Shown here: in pieces, positions 1 to 8,153 of the stretch
Layout: each line of letters starts with the position of its first letter
Numbering within the stretch: the stretch's first letter is position 1
From: Actinacidiphila yeochonensis CN732
Lineage (GTDB): Bacteria; Actinomycetota; Actinomycetes; Streptomycetales; Streptomycetaceae
Direction: 5' to 3'
Assembly (NCBI RefSeq): GCF_000745345.1
Contig: NZ_JQNR01000002.1
Location: 1-64,000, forward strand
DNA length: 64,000 nucleotides
The notes under the pieces: model-generated
Databases searched by the model: none
Seen by the model: the letters and a program-made list of their open reading frames with translations, nothing else
Told to the model about the DNA's origin: nothing
Program-made: the position numbers and the translations under genes

Positions 1-752
1 GTCGGTGGCGGCGCGGGCCGGCGCTCGGCGGTGGGCAGCAGGGCGGGGCGCAGCCGGCGGGCGTGGGCGAGGGCGGTGTCGAGGTCGCCGAGGTGGCGGT
101 GGATCCCGATCCGGTACAGGGCGCACTGAACCGCGGTCAGCTCCCGTCGGGGGCCGGCGGCATCGGGGCGGCGGGCGAGGTGGTGGGTGATCTCCTCGGC
201 CTGGGCCGCGAACTCGTAGGCGGTGGCGGGCCGGTGGGCCTGGGCGGCGGTGTAGGCGGCGGTGAGCGCCGCCATGCCCGCTGCTTCCAGGCCGGCCGTG
301 GTGGGCCGGGAGCCGGCCGTCAGGTGGGCGCGGGCCTCTTCCAGCAGGTGCAGGGCCTCGTCGGTGCGGCCGGTACGGCGCAGCGGGGTCGCGGCAGCGC
401 GGGCCGCGGCAGCGAGCGCCACCGGGTCCCCGGAGCGGCGGGCCGCGGCGCCGGCCCGTTCCGCGTAAGTGCCGGCGGGCTCGGTGCGTCCCTGCTTGAC
501 GGCGAGCTGGGAGGCCAGCACCCCCTGGGCGGCACCGGCCGGGCCCTGCTCGGCGCTGCGGGCGGCGGCGGCCAGGAGCAGCGGCAGCACCTCGCCGAGC
601 CGCGCGTAGGCGCTGGCGGCGAACAGCCGGCGGGCCGCGGCGACGTCGCCGGCGGACAGCCCCGGTACGGGAGCAGCCCACGCTGCCGCGGGCGCGGCGA
701 AGGCGCCGGCCCCCAGCCCAACTCCGGCCATCAGTACGCTCCGTCGCTCCAC
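1..752 (-). CDS. TPR-like helical regulatory protein, 3' end outside window
   Basis: The minus-strand frame is open from a GTG at 752 to the left edge, so about 250 N-terminal residues are visible and the C-terminus is missing. The start has AAGGAGG five bases upstream, and a stop codon at 801-803 limits upstream extension. An Ala-rich hydrophobic stretch covers residues 8-30. It is followed by repeated amphipathic helices such as AARRLFAASAYARLGEVLPL and TDEALHLLEEARAHL, the pattern of the TPR half of Streptomyces regulators. No HTH domain is encoded in front of it, so this is a stand-alone TPR protein or a truncated regulator. The family call rests on pattern alone. Confidence 0.6.
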   Translation of the reverse strand, partial: MERRSVLMAGVGLGAGAFAAPAAAWAAPVPGLSAGDVAAARRLFAASAYARLGEVLPLLLAAAARSAEQGPAGAAQGVLASQLAVKQGRTEPAGTYAERAGAAARRSGDPVALAAAARAAATPLRRTGRTDEALHLLEEARAHLTAGSRPTTAGLEAAGMAALTAAYTAAQAHRPATAYEFAAQAEEITHHLARRPDAAGPRRELTAVQCALYRIGIHRHLGDLDTALAHARRLRPALLPTAERRPAPPP

Positions 753-1140
753 TCGGGCCTCCTTCACCTCCTGGCGCAGCGGCGCGGCGCCGCAACGACG
801 CTACGGCCGGGCGGGCGGTGCGGAACAGGGCGCACGCCGCTGGCCGCGCGCGCTCCGCGGCGGCGCTCCAGCGGCGCCCGGGGGCTCCGTGGTGCCGAGA
901 CGGCCGAGGCGGCCGGGAGCGGCTCACCGGCTCGCGTGGCCTGCGCGTGGAAGAGCCGGAACGTGTCGTTTTCGCAGTTCAGAGGGGGGACACCACGGGG
1001 GGCGACGGGGCGGTGCGCGTCCTTCGGACTCGGGCGTGGCCGTGCTGGGCTGGCTCCGCGCTCCGCGGCCATCCCGCCGGCTGAACGGGCGCCGGGATGG
1101 CCGCACTTGGACGGCTCGGCAGCGAGGCGAGCACCACCGC
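753..1140. other. intergenic region, no gene seen
   Basis: This gap lies between the divergent partial regulator and the first family promoter. I see no credible coding frame. It holds one copy of the 12-mer GGGGGACACCAC near 985, which recurs in other non-coding gaps of the window. Confidence 0.5.
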
Positions 1141-1190
1141 ATGACACATAAAACTTGACCGCGGCGACAGTCTGGAGGTAGACTAATGAA
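1141..1190 (+). promoter_or_regulatory. family promoter 1
   Basis: The upstream box ATGACACATAAAAC runs into the -35 TTGACC (1155-1160). An 18-bp spacer separates it from the -10 TAGACT (1179-1184), followed by AATGAAT. It drives the 1268-2525 gene group. The match to twenty other copies in the window is the main evidence. Confidence 0.85.
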
Positions 1191-1267
1191 TACATCGGCG
1201 GGGGTGTCCGGCCCGAGCGCCACCCCGACCCGCCCGCCGCGAAGCAGCCATCCCCCCGGAGGTTCAC

Positions 1268-1666
1268 GTGCCCCTGTTCTCCCAGGCCGAGATCGACGCC
1301 GCTCGTGAGCGGGAAGCCGCACGCAACGCCTCCCTGCGCGCCACCACCGCCGGGGAACTGCGCACCTGGCTCACCGCCCAGGACGACGTCGCCGACGCCG
1401 TGATCCGCCCCGCCGCCCCCGGCACCGTCGCCGTACGGCTGGCCGACGGCCTGCTGGCCGCCGTCACCGTCTCCACCGGCGACGTCCTCCCGCCCGCCAC
1501 CGCGTCCGGCGCTGCGGCGCACCAGGCGCTCGCCGAGCGGATCCGTGCCTGGCTCACCGGCGAGGCGGGCATCGGCCAGACCTGGCTCATCCCCAGCACC
1601 GCCGCCCTCGGCGTCGAGCTCGAAGACGGCACCGACTTCACCATCACCGTCAGCCCCCGCACCTGA
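1268..1666 (+). CDS. small hypothetical protein (132 aa)
   Basis: First gene behind family promoter 1. The GTG start at 1268 has GGAGG at 1257-1261. The protein has a charged helical N-terminus (residues 1-30), then alternating strands and a helix around EASGAAAHQAL-type sequence, ending in a beta-rich tail. There is no signal peptide, membrane segment or recognised motif. It lies 17 bp from the next gene, so the two are probably co-transcribed. Function unknown. Confidence 0.75.
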   Translation: MPLFSQAEIDAAREREAARNASLRATTAGELRTWLTAQDDVADAVIRPAAPGTVAVRLADGLLAAVTVSTGDVLPPATASGAAAHQALAERIRAWLTGEAGIGQTWLIPSTAALGVELEDGTDFTITVSPRT

Positions 1667-1683
1667 CCTGCCTGGAGACTCCC

Positions 1684-1923
1684 GTGCTGAACCCCGGCCC
1701 CAACTTCCGCCGGATCACCTGCCCCGACTGCCAGAAGGGCACGATCGTCCTCGCCTCCACCACGGCGCGGTTCCAGTGCAGCCGCCTGCGCCAGGTGATC
1801 GACGGCTTCAAGGTCGGCAACTGCGACTTCGCGACGCGCGACCGCGCCGAGATCCCCGTCGAGCCCAGCGAGCAGGTCGTCGTCGTGGACTTCACGCCCT
1901 TCGCCAAGCTCACCACTCCCTGA
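1684..1923 (+). CDS. small protein with Cys pair (79 aa)
   Basis: Starts at GTG 1684 after CCTGGAGACTCCC. Near the N-terminus (residues 13-16) is a CPDC knuckle, with two more cysteines at about residues 32 and 47, which could form one zinc site. The remainder is short strands. It sits in the promoter 1 operon between two unknown proteins. No family recognised. Confidence 0.7.
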   Translation: MLNPGPNFRRITCPDCQKGTIVLASTTARFQCSRLRQVIDGFKVGNCDFATRDRAEIPVEPSEQVVVVDFTPFAKLTTP

Positions 1924-2027
1924 GACCCGCCGCGCGCGTCGGCGCCGGATCGCCCGGCACGGCCGGCTTCCGGCACCGAGCACCACGACCCGCCGGGGAC
2001 GTCCCCTACGAGAGCGAGGAGCGCACC

Positions 2028-2525
2028 ATGTCCGTCACCTTCACCGCCGCCCACGTCGCCGGCTCGGCATTCATCATCAGCTGCGTCTGCCCGGCGGCGA
2101 AGGCGGCCGCGTTCCCGTACGCCACGTACGACGCGGCCCAGGCGGCCTACCCGGCGGAGCCCCTCCTGGTCGAACTCCCCGGCTGCGAGTACCCGGGCCG
2201 CTGCCGCCCGTTCATCCTCAGTCTCGACCCGGCCGGGGACGACATCCCCGAGATCAATCTCTCCAACAGCAACGCGCGCCGCATTCTCGACGCACTCGGC
2301 CTGAACAGCGACGACCTGTCCGGCAGTGGAATGGCCGAAGACTTCCTCGGCCGCTGCCTGATCGCCCTGGCCCTTGAGCCCGCCGACGCAGGAGTACCGC
2401 CCGTGCAGGACGGCAACGTCATCGACTGCGGCCGCCCGGCCGGATACCTCCAGACCCGCCTCACCGAACTCCACGCCCTGGCCGTGTGGTGCGCGGGCCA
2501 GGGGCGCGCCGTGTCCTGGGCCTGA
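2028..2525 (+). CDS. hypothetical protein (165 aa)
   Basis: Starts at ATG 2028, preceded by GAGCGAGGAGCGCACC; longer in-frame starts upstream would overlap the previous gene. It has scattered cysteines (CVCP around residue 21, CEYPGRC around 57) and a helical C-terminal half. Last gene of the promoter 1 operon. No domain recognised. Confidence 0.7.
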   Translation: MSVTFTAAHVAGSAFIISCVCPAAKAAAFPYATYDAAQAAYPAEPLLVELPGCEYPGRCRPFILSLDPAGDDIPEINLSNSNARRILDALGLNSDDLSGSGMAEDFLGRCLIALALEPADAGVPPVQDGNVIDCGRPAGYLQTRLTELHALAVWCAGQGRAVSWA

Positions 2526-2690
2526 AGCCAGCCCCGCGAAGTGCCGGCCGAGCTTCGAGAGGGGCACCGAAGGAGTCGGTGTTTCCGCACTTCAGCAGCA
2601 TGGACGCCGCGGATGGCAGACGGTTCGGCCGCGGACTGGGGGCGCGGCCGAGGTTCGGTCCGCGTTCCATGGTCGTGACCCACACCCCGA

Positions 2691-2740
2691 ATGACACATA
2701 AAACTTGCCTTCGAACATCCCGTGAGGTAGAATAATGAAT
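2691..2740 (+). promoter_or_regulatory. family promoter 2
   Basis: ATGACACATAAAAC box, -35 TTGCCT (2705-2710), 17-bp spacer, -10 TAGAAT (2728-2733), then AATGAATA. This copy departs from the consensus at the fourth -35 base (TTGCC instead of TTGAC). Confidence 0.8.
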
Positions 2741-2819
2741 ATAGCGGCAAGGACGGACACCCGGTCTGACAACCGCCAAGTCCCCACCGGCCAGCACCTA
2801 CTTCCAGCAAGGAGCAGCC

Positions 2820-3227
2820 ATGCCCCGCACCACCGCCCGCCCGGTCGACATCGCCAAGCTCGTAGAAATGCTGGAGACGGCGCGCGAAACGGTGGCGCGC
2901 GGCTCCGACGCGGACTACTACCCGCGCCACCACTCCGAGCGCGGCGAGATCGACGTCGTGTTCGACGAGCTCGTCGAGTGGGCACGCGGACACCTGGCGC
3001 AGGACGAGCTGCGCAAGACGGCCAAGCCGATCTCGGACCCGGACCTCCAGCCCGGAGACCTCGTCCTGGTGGACGACGTTGCCGTGACCGTCCGTGAGAT
3101 CCACTTCCGCGCGCCCGGCGAGCACCGGGACTCGGGCCTGCCCTCCCACCGGCCCGCGACCGAGGTGGTCACCGCCCTGGGCAGCCAGTGGCTCGCCCTC
3201 GTCCCCCACCCGGCCCCCGCCCGCTAG
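2820..3227 (+). CDS. hypothetical protein (135 aa)
   Basis: First gene of the promoter 2 operon; ATG 2820 follows an AAGGAGC site. An N-terminal helix (residues 8-30) and a charged middle precede QPGDLVLVDDVAVTVREI, a short beta segment resembling a small barrel, then a basic tail. No catalytic motif is visible. A strong hairpin follows the stop. Function unknown. Confidence 0.75.
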   Translation: MPRTTARPVDIAKLVEMLETARETVARGSDADYYPRHHSERGEIDVVFDELVEWARGHLAQDELRKTAKPISDPDLQPGDLVLVDDVAVTVREIHFRAPGEHRDSGLPSHRPATEVVTALGSQWLALVPHPAPAR

Positions 3228-3234
3228 ACCCGCT

Positions 3235-3266
3235 CCGGGGTGGCCCTGTGCGCGGGGCCACCCCGG
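3235..3266 (+). terminator. GC hairpin terminator candidate
   Basis: A perfect 12-bp stem, CCGGGGTGGCCC paired with GGGCCACCCCGG, with an 8-nt loop directly after the stop of the 2820 gene. It has no T-run, as is common in Streptomyces. It may attenuate or stabilise rather than fully terminate, since small genes continue downstream. Confidence 0.5.
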
Positions 3267-3342
3267 CCACCACCGGGCACGACGAGCCGTACACCATCCC
3301 GCCGGTGGCTTCCCGGCACCCCGCCCGAGAAAGGGGCGCAGC

Positions 3343-3537
3343 ATGAGGTCCGCACCCGTACCGCGCACCGGCCGCGCGAAGAGCCGCAAGTACCGCCAGG
3401 CCCCGACCGGAACGGTGGGCAGCAAGGTGCTCTCCCACCGGTACGGCGACGAGGGCGAGAAGGGTCCCAAGCACCGCCGCCAGGTCCGCCGCTGCGAGGA
3501 GCGCCTCTGGCGCCGCGAAGTGGCCCGCACCGCCTGA
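3343..3537 (+). CDS. small basic protein (64 aa)
   Basis: ATG 3343 follows AAGGGGCGCAGC. The product is short and strongly basic (RTGRAKSRKYRQAP, KHRRQVRRCEERLWRR), with the look of a nucleic-acid-binding or ribosome-like peptide. It is part of a run of small genes with ordinary spacing. No known family. Confidence 0.6.
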   Translation: MRSAPVPRTGRAKSRKYRQAPTGTVGSKVLSHRYGDEGEKGPKHRRQVRRCEERLWRREVARTA

Positions 3538-3644
3538 CCGGCTCCCTCCAGCAGGCGCCCGCCCGCCGCGCCCCGGCCGCTCGGCCGGGCCGGGCGACGG
3601 CGGGCCGCCGGCACCACCCCGCACAGAACCGGAGCGCCCATCCG

Positions 3645-3914
3645 ATGGACACCACCACGAAGCCCGACACCGCCCTGTGGCAGAACCTCGCGGACGCCCT
3701 GAACGCCCTCGCCGACGCCGGCCTCCACCCCGACTTCCACGACCGCTACGGCACCTGCAACAACTGGCAGCACCAGCCGTACGCCTCCAGCAACTTCGGC
3801 AACAGCCCGTGGGTGGTCTTCGACCTGCGCGAACGCGAGTACACGGTCACGACGCGCGAACGCACCCTCGCCGGGGAGCACTCCCGGCCCCGCCGCCGCC
3901 GCAAGCGCCGCTGA
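3645..3914 (+). CDS. small hypothetical protein (89 aa)
   Basis: ATG 3645 is preceded by GGAGCGCCCATCCG. The first 30 residues form a helix (LWQNLADALNALADAGL), the middle is aromatic- and Asn-rich, and the tail is Arg/Lys rich (RPRRRRKRR). The basic tail suggests nucleic-acid contact. Small-gene operon; function unknown. Confidence 0.65.
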   Translation: MDTTTKPDTALWQNLADALNALADAGLHPDFHDRYGTCNNWQHQPYASSNFGNSPWVVFDLREREYTVTTRERTLAGEHSRPRRRRKRR

Positions 3915-4021
3915 CGCCCACCGCGCCCCGCCATGCCCGGCCACTCGACCGGGCCGGCCTGGCGGGCATCCGCCCCTCCCCGCGTTCCCGATCCCGCCAA
4001 CTCCTCCAGGAGCCGCCCCAC

Positions 4022-4387
4022 ATGGGCCCGTACGCCAGCCCTGCCCAGCCCCGCCGCACCCCCGCCGTCGACACGCTGCGCGCCCTCGTCCCCGACGACG
4101 CCGACGTGATCCGCGTACGCGCCGCCACCCCGACCGCCGCCAACGGCTGGACGTGGACGCAGGCCGAGGTGCTCGGCGCCTACCAGTGGCCGCCCTACCC
4201 CGGCGAAGCGCTCCGCCCCCTCGACCGCACCGCCGACGACAGCACGCACGCCAGCCTGACCGTCTGCCAGTTCCTCGCCACCCACCAGTACGCGCCGATC
4301 GTCCGCCTCGTGCGCGCCGGCGACGCCACCTACACCTTCAGCATCCGCCTCAGCTGCCCCCGCTGGGAGGACTGGGACGAGACGTGA
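4022..4387 (+). CDS. hypothetical protein (121 aa)
   Basis: ATG 4022 follows CAGGAGCCGCCCC. A disordered start precedes an alternating beta/alpha body rich in Trp and Tyr (NGWTWTQAEVLGAYQWPPYP) and ends in a very acidic tail. No motif recognised. It lies 224 bp before the 4612 gene. Confidence 0.65.
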   Translation: MGPYASPAQPRRTPAVDTLRALVPDDADVIRVRAATPTAANGWTWTQAEVLGAYQWPPYPGEALRPLDRTADDSTHASLTVCQFLATHQYAPIVRLVRAGDATYTFSIRLSCPRWEDWDET

Positions 4388-4611
4388 GCGCCCCCTCGCC
4401 CCGGGCCCGGGCGGAGCTTCGCCGCGTCCGGGGCGCTCGCTACGATGGCCGCGCACCACAGGGCAACCGCGCCGCGCCCGGTCCGACACCTCGACGCCCA
4501 CACCGTCGAAGGGGACCGCAGACGTCTGAGACTCGCGCGAGCATCTGTGTCATGCCCTCCTCCAAGGCGGCCGGCGCGTGTGGGGCAGCAGGCCGGACGA
4601 GGACGGACGTC

Positions 4612-5307
4612 ATGACCGACCCCCGCAACCGGGAGCACAACCGCGCCGTACGCGCCTACCAGCGGGCCCACCCCGGCACCACCCTGGACCAGGCCCGCCA
4701 GGCCGTCACCGCCCGCTCCGGCCGCCGGCCCGGCCTCCCCGGCCGGATCCCCGGCGCTCCCCTGCCCCGCCCCGCCGAGCGGCTCGACGACTACGTGCAG
4801 CGCGTCGCCGCCGCGGCAGGCGTCCAGCGGCACCGCGCGATGGAGCTCCTGGGCCTTGAGCCCGGCGCCTCGGCCACCGAGCGCCTGGACGACCTCGCCG
4901 CCGGCCTGCCCGACGACACCGTCCGGGCCCTCGTCGCCGCCACGGGCATGACCGCCGGCCAGGCCCGCGCCCTGACCGCCCCGTACGCCGCCGGCCGGAT
5001 CCCGGACCTCGAGAACCTGGCGCGGCAGCTGCTGCTGGACAAGCACGTCCGGCCCGGGGGCGCGGGCAAGACCCGTACGGACGCGGCCGGCTTCGCCCGG
5101 CTCCTCGCCCAGACGTACGGACCGCGGGTCCTTCCCGTCGACCTGCCCGTGCACGAGCTCTTCCCTGCCCCCTACCGCCCGGCCATCGTCGATCTGGACT
5201 GGCCGTTCGACACCCCCAGGCCCGTCGACCCCGACGTCTTCGACGAGGTCGCGACGGCCCTCGGGATCCGGCAGAACACCGGCACGGACACGCCGCGGCC
5301 CGAGTAG
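4612..5307 (+). CDS. helical protein, weak TniQ-like N-terminal look (231 aa)
   Basis: ATG 4612 is chosen because the sequence before it looks non-coding. Residues 50-130 contain LDDYVQRVAAAAGVQRHRAM and DDTVRALVAATGMTAGQA, a rhythm resembling the helical N-terminal part of TniQ-type proteins. The zinc-binding cysteines of TniQ are absent and there is no transposition module nearby. The C-terminus is Pro/Asp rich. A structural or DNA-binding role is possible; the resemblance is weak. Confidence 0.5.
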   Translation: MTDPRNREHNRAVRAYQRAHPGTTLDQARQAVTARSGRRPGLPGRIPGAPLPRPAERLDDYVQRVAAAAGVQRHRAMELLGLEPGASATERLDDLAAGLPDDTVRALVAATGMTAGQARALTAPYAAGRIPDLENLARQLLLDKHVRPGGAGKTRTDAAGFARLLAQTYGPRVLPVDLPVHELFPAPYRPAIVDLDWPFDTPRPVDPDVFDEVATALGIRQNTGTDTPRPE

Positions 5308-5686
5308 CAGCCCGCGCGGCCCAGCGCGGCGGACAGCCACCCGCAGACCCCACGACGACGCCGGCGGGCGCAGCGGGCCTGATCCGGCCGGCCGCGTACG
5401 GAGGGTGCCTGCTCAGGCCTCAGACCCGCACGGGCTCGGCCCGGCCCCCGGCCGGCGCCGGCCTGGCCGTCCACCGCCGCCGCAGGCGAGGTGGACGGCT
5501 CTTTGTCCGTTTCTCGGCCGCGACCTGCGACGCGCGCGCGGGAGGCAACCGACGTACCTTCCGGGACCGGCGGCGGCCGGGTCGCGTCCCGGGCACCGGC
5601 GCTGCCACCATCGTCGTCACCGCGCCGGACGGCAACTCCCCCGGCCTGGCCCAGCACCCGCGCACCCCCTCCCTGGAGGCACCGCC
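5308..5686. other. intergenic region with hairpin, no gene seen
   Basis: This 379-bp gap between two plus-strand genes has no convincing frame. The only structure I see is the hairpin listed at 5466-5505. No family promoter is present, so the promoter for the genes at 5687 and 5932 is unidentified. Confidence 0.5.
5466..5505 (+). terminator. hairpin terminator with short T-run
   Basis: GCCGTCCACC pairs with GGTGGACGGC across a 14-nt loop and is followed by TCTTTGT. This is the most classical intrinsic terminator in the left block and would end the promoter 2 operon. Confidence 0.6.
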
Positions 5687-5935
5687 ATGCCCACCGCCCC
5701 GCCGGACGAGCCCGCCCTGCCCGAGACCGCCCTGGCGCCCTCATCGGGCACCGGGCGCCTGGGCCCGGGGGAGGCGGCCGTCGTCGTCACCGCGATCACC
5801 GCGGTGACGGTGCTCGCCGTCCTGGAGCGGCCCATCCCCGCCGTCCTGACCGCGATCGCCTCGGCCGCCGGCTGGCTGCTGCTCCCCCACCGCGCGCACC
5901 AGCTGCTCGCCGCGCTCCTCGGCGCCGGCCGATGA
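5687..5935 (+). CDS. small membrane protein (82 aa)
   Basis: ATG 5687 follows CTGGAGGCACCGCC. After a Pro/Ala-rich N-terminus, residues about 30-48 (AAVVVTAITAVTVLAVL) and 51-68 (PAVLTAIASAAGWLLLP) are two hydrophobic helices. Its stop overlaps the next start (ATGA), so it is translationally coupled to the HTH protein at 5932. It could tether or modulate that protein, but no family is recognised. Confidence 0.7.
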   Translation: MPTAPPDEPALPETALAPSSGTGRLGPGEAAVVVTAITAVTVLAVLERPIPAVLTAIASAAGWLLLPHRAHQLLAALLGAGR

Positions 5936-6846
5936 GCGCCTCGGCTGCCGAAACGGTCGAGCTGGCGCTCCTGCGGGGCTGGCTGCGCGGCATCAAGGGC
6001 GCGTTCACCTACGACACCCTCGTCCGCCGCGCGGGCGAGCACGGACAGCACGTCTCCGAGCGCACTCTGCGCCGGGCCGTGCGCCAGACCCTGGACGGCC
6101 GGCTTCCCGCCCTCCGCGTGGTCGTGGCCTTCGCGCACGGCGCCGTCCACGCACAGGCCCACGCCGCCGGAGCGAGCCGCGGCGCCGACGCGCTCGAGGT
6201 GCACAGCGCCGAACAGACGGGCCGGGCCTTGTGGGAGGCCGCCGCCAGCGCCGTTCGCCGGCGAACGCAGCCCCGCCCGCGTCGCGTTACCTGGGTGCCG
6301 GGCCACATCACCACCCAGGCCGGGCTGACCCGGGCCATGCAGCGGATACGGGAGGAAGCCGGCAACCCGTCCCTGCGCGAGCTCGCGGCGGCGCCGCAGA
6401 CCGCCGGCCGCCTCTCCGCCAGTGCGCTCCACCTGGCCCTGACCGACAAACGGCTGCCCAGCGAACGGCTGCTGACCGCGTTCGTCGCCGCCTGCCACGC
6501 GAGCGAGGCCGCCCTGCAGGCGCTGCTCTCGGCCCGCCGGCGGATCACCAACCCGCTGGAGGAGGACGACTTCACGGGCGTCGGCTACCCGTGCGAGATC
6601 ATCGACCTGGTCGAGGAGACCGAGGAGCCCGCGCGGCCCTGGATCGCTCCCGAACCGGAACTCGACTGGTACGACCAGCAGCTGCGGGACGAGGAGCAGG
6701 CCGCCACCGACAGCATGATCGCGTGGATCGACAGCCTCACCGCCGACGAGATCGAAGACCTGCAACGCCAGGCCGAGCCCGGCGACGGGCGGGACCTGCG
6801 GGCCGAACTCACCGCCCTCATCAGCCGCGCCGAGGCCGCGCAGTAG
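5932..6846 (+). CDS. DNA-binding protein with two HTH modules (304 aa)
   Basis: Coupled by ATGA to the small membrane gene. Two XRE-like helix-turn-helix segments are visible: residues 25-60 (TYDTLVRRAGEHGQHVSERT, then TLRRAVRQ) and 140-185 (SLRELAAAPQTAGRLSASAL, then an RLPSERLLTAFVAAC helix). Both match the Streptomyces pattern of a short HTH followed by a helix with an LP motif. The C-terminal third is acidic. It is one of three DNA-binding candidates that could control the family promoters. Confidence 0.7.
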   Translation: MSASAAETVELALLRGWLRGIKGAFTYDTLVRRAGEHGQHVSERTLRRAVRQTLDGRLPALRVVVAFAHGAVHAQAHAAGASRGADALEVHSAEQTGRALWEAAASAVRRRTQPRPRRVTWVPGHITTQAGLTRAMQRIREEAGNPSLRELAAAPQTAGRLSASALHLALTDKRLPSERLLTAFVAACHASEAALQALLSARRRITNPLEEDDFTGVGYPCEIIDLVEETEEPARPWIAPEPELDWYDQQLRDEEQAATDSMIAWIDSLTADEIEDLQRQAEPGDGRDLRAELTALISRAEAAQ

Positions 6847-6943
6847 AAAGGGCGCAGGGGCTGCACGACCGGCGGCGAGTCGAGGCGCAACGGCCGGACC
6901 CGCCGGCGGCGGACGGAGGGTGCCGGTGCGGCCCGGGGACGGT

Positions 6944-7719
6944 TCAGCCGGCCGCGGCGTCCTGTTCCGCGGCGGGCGCCGCGTGCTGGGCCGCCACCTG
7001 CTCCAGCGCCTCGTAGAGCGCGCGGGCCCGCTGGCTGCGCGAGCTGCCGAAGTCCTCCCGGGAGGCGGTCAGCAGCAGGAGCCACTGCGCGCCGGTCACC
7101 CTCATCCGGCCGGCCGCCCGCACCGCGGCAAGCAGGCGCCGGCTCTCGCGCTTCTTCAACACCCCTTGCACGGGCGTCACCAGCTGGTGCGCCGGCCCCC
7201 GCAGGCGCTGGCGCAGATGCAGCGGCACCTCCTCCCACGACGGATCGTCCGCGCCGGGCAGCAGCCGGCCCCGGGCGGCCCGGACTCGGCCCGCACCGGC
7301 GCCGGGGCCGGGGCCGCGCTGTCGGCCGGCGCCGCGGGCCCCTGCTCCGCCACCGCCGGCTCGGCTCCGGACTCCGGTTCGGGTTGGGCGTGCGGCTGCT
7401 GCTCGTCGCCCGGCGTACCGGCGGTGCAGGAGCCAGCGCGGGTGTGGGCGGCCAGATTGGCCGGCGTACCGGCGTACGCACACCCCGGGCAGCGCACCCA
7501 GCCCGCCTCGTCGACCGCCGCCTGGACGACCGACCGCTCCGGGCCGAACCCCAGCGACACCAGCTGCTGAGGCAGCCTCATCCCCTGCAGCGCGCGCAGC
7601 GCCGCGGCCGCCGTGATGTCGTGCCCCCGCACGAACCACCGGCCGATCTCCGCCTCCGCCCCGCACCCGCAGAAGCAGTCCCCCGTCGGCACCAGCCGAA
7701 TTTTCCTCGTGTCATTCAC
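6944..7719 (-). pseudogene. frameshifted Cys-containing protein
   Basis: The N-terminal half starts at GTG 7719 (NDTRKIRLVPTGDCFCGCGA, a ring-like CFCGC cluster, and a CPGCAYAG knuckle at about residue 80, with H and C 12-17 residues later). The frame then runs into nonsense near 7270-7300. The C-terminal half (DDPSWEEVPLHLRQRLRG onward to the TGA at 6944) continues in another frame. One missing G/C base in the GGGGCC tract near 7285 would restore a single protein of about 258 aa. Either a recent pseudogene or an assembly error. Confidence 0.6.
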
Positions 7720-7864
7720 GCCCCGGGACCCTACTGGCTCCACCAGACCCAGGTCAGCCGATCCACGCCCACGACCGCAACCGACCGGAAGCGACCACCT
7801 GATGACCGAGCATGACGAGCGCGCACCCCTTACACGCTCCTTCTGCGCGACAGGGAAGCGCGTA

Positions 7865-7894
7865 CAAACAGCGCGCTATATGAGCGCGCTTGTA
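7865..7894. promoter_or_regulatory. operator-like palindrome around a TATATG
   Basis: GTACAA and GCGCGCT on the left mirror AGCGCGC and TTGTAC on the right, with a three-base bulge in the left arm and ATATG at the centre. The AT-rich centre inside GC-rich arms is what a repressor site over a promoter would look like. Confidence 0.45.
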
Positions 7895-8083
7895 CTGCGT
7901 GACCAGGTAGTTCGCTGTTGTGACGTGGTGCAGGAGCGGGTGGTGGCGGCAAGCTACGAGTGCCCGACCGGCGCCCGAGCTCGTGGGCGCGCAGCGGCAG
8001 GTCGGTCGAGCTGCGGGCCCGCGCGGCGCGATGCCGTGGCGGCCTCACGGACCGCGGTGGGGCCGACTCGCACACGGTGGAAG

Positions 8084-8123
8084 CGAACACCGCCGAACGC
8101 CGGCGAACGTTGCCGAACGCCCT
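8084..8123. repeat. four 10-bp repeats with CGAAC core
   Basis: CGAAC starts at 8084, 8094, 8104 and 8114, an exact 10-bp period (units CGAACACCGC, CGAACGCCGG, CGAACGTTGC, CGAACGCCCT). The helical phasing puts all copies on one face of DNA. A similar CGGAC array exists at 17837. Confidence 0.6.
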
Positions 8124-8153
8124 GGAGCAGCAGGCCGCGGCACCGTACGGCGG

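Larger units (their letters stand above)
7720..8153. other. intergenic region with palindrome and 10-bp array
   Basis: No gene is seen between the two minus-strand genes. The region contains an interrupted palindrome (7865-7894) and four 10-bp direct repeats (8084-8123), listed separately, and probably carries the promoter of the 7719 gene. Confidence 0.5.

Noticed and set aside
63-1151. Plus-strand open frame of 362 codons
   Set aside because: Antisense to the partial TPR-like gene and extended by GC-rich non-coding sequence; the minus-strand reading is protein-like.
4612-5307. TniQ-type transposition protein
   Set aside because: The helical rhythm is suggestive but zinc-binding residues and partner genes are missing; kept as hypothetical with a note.
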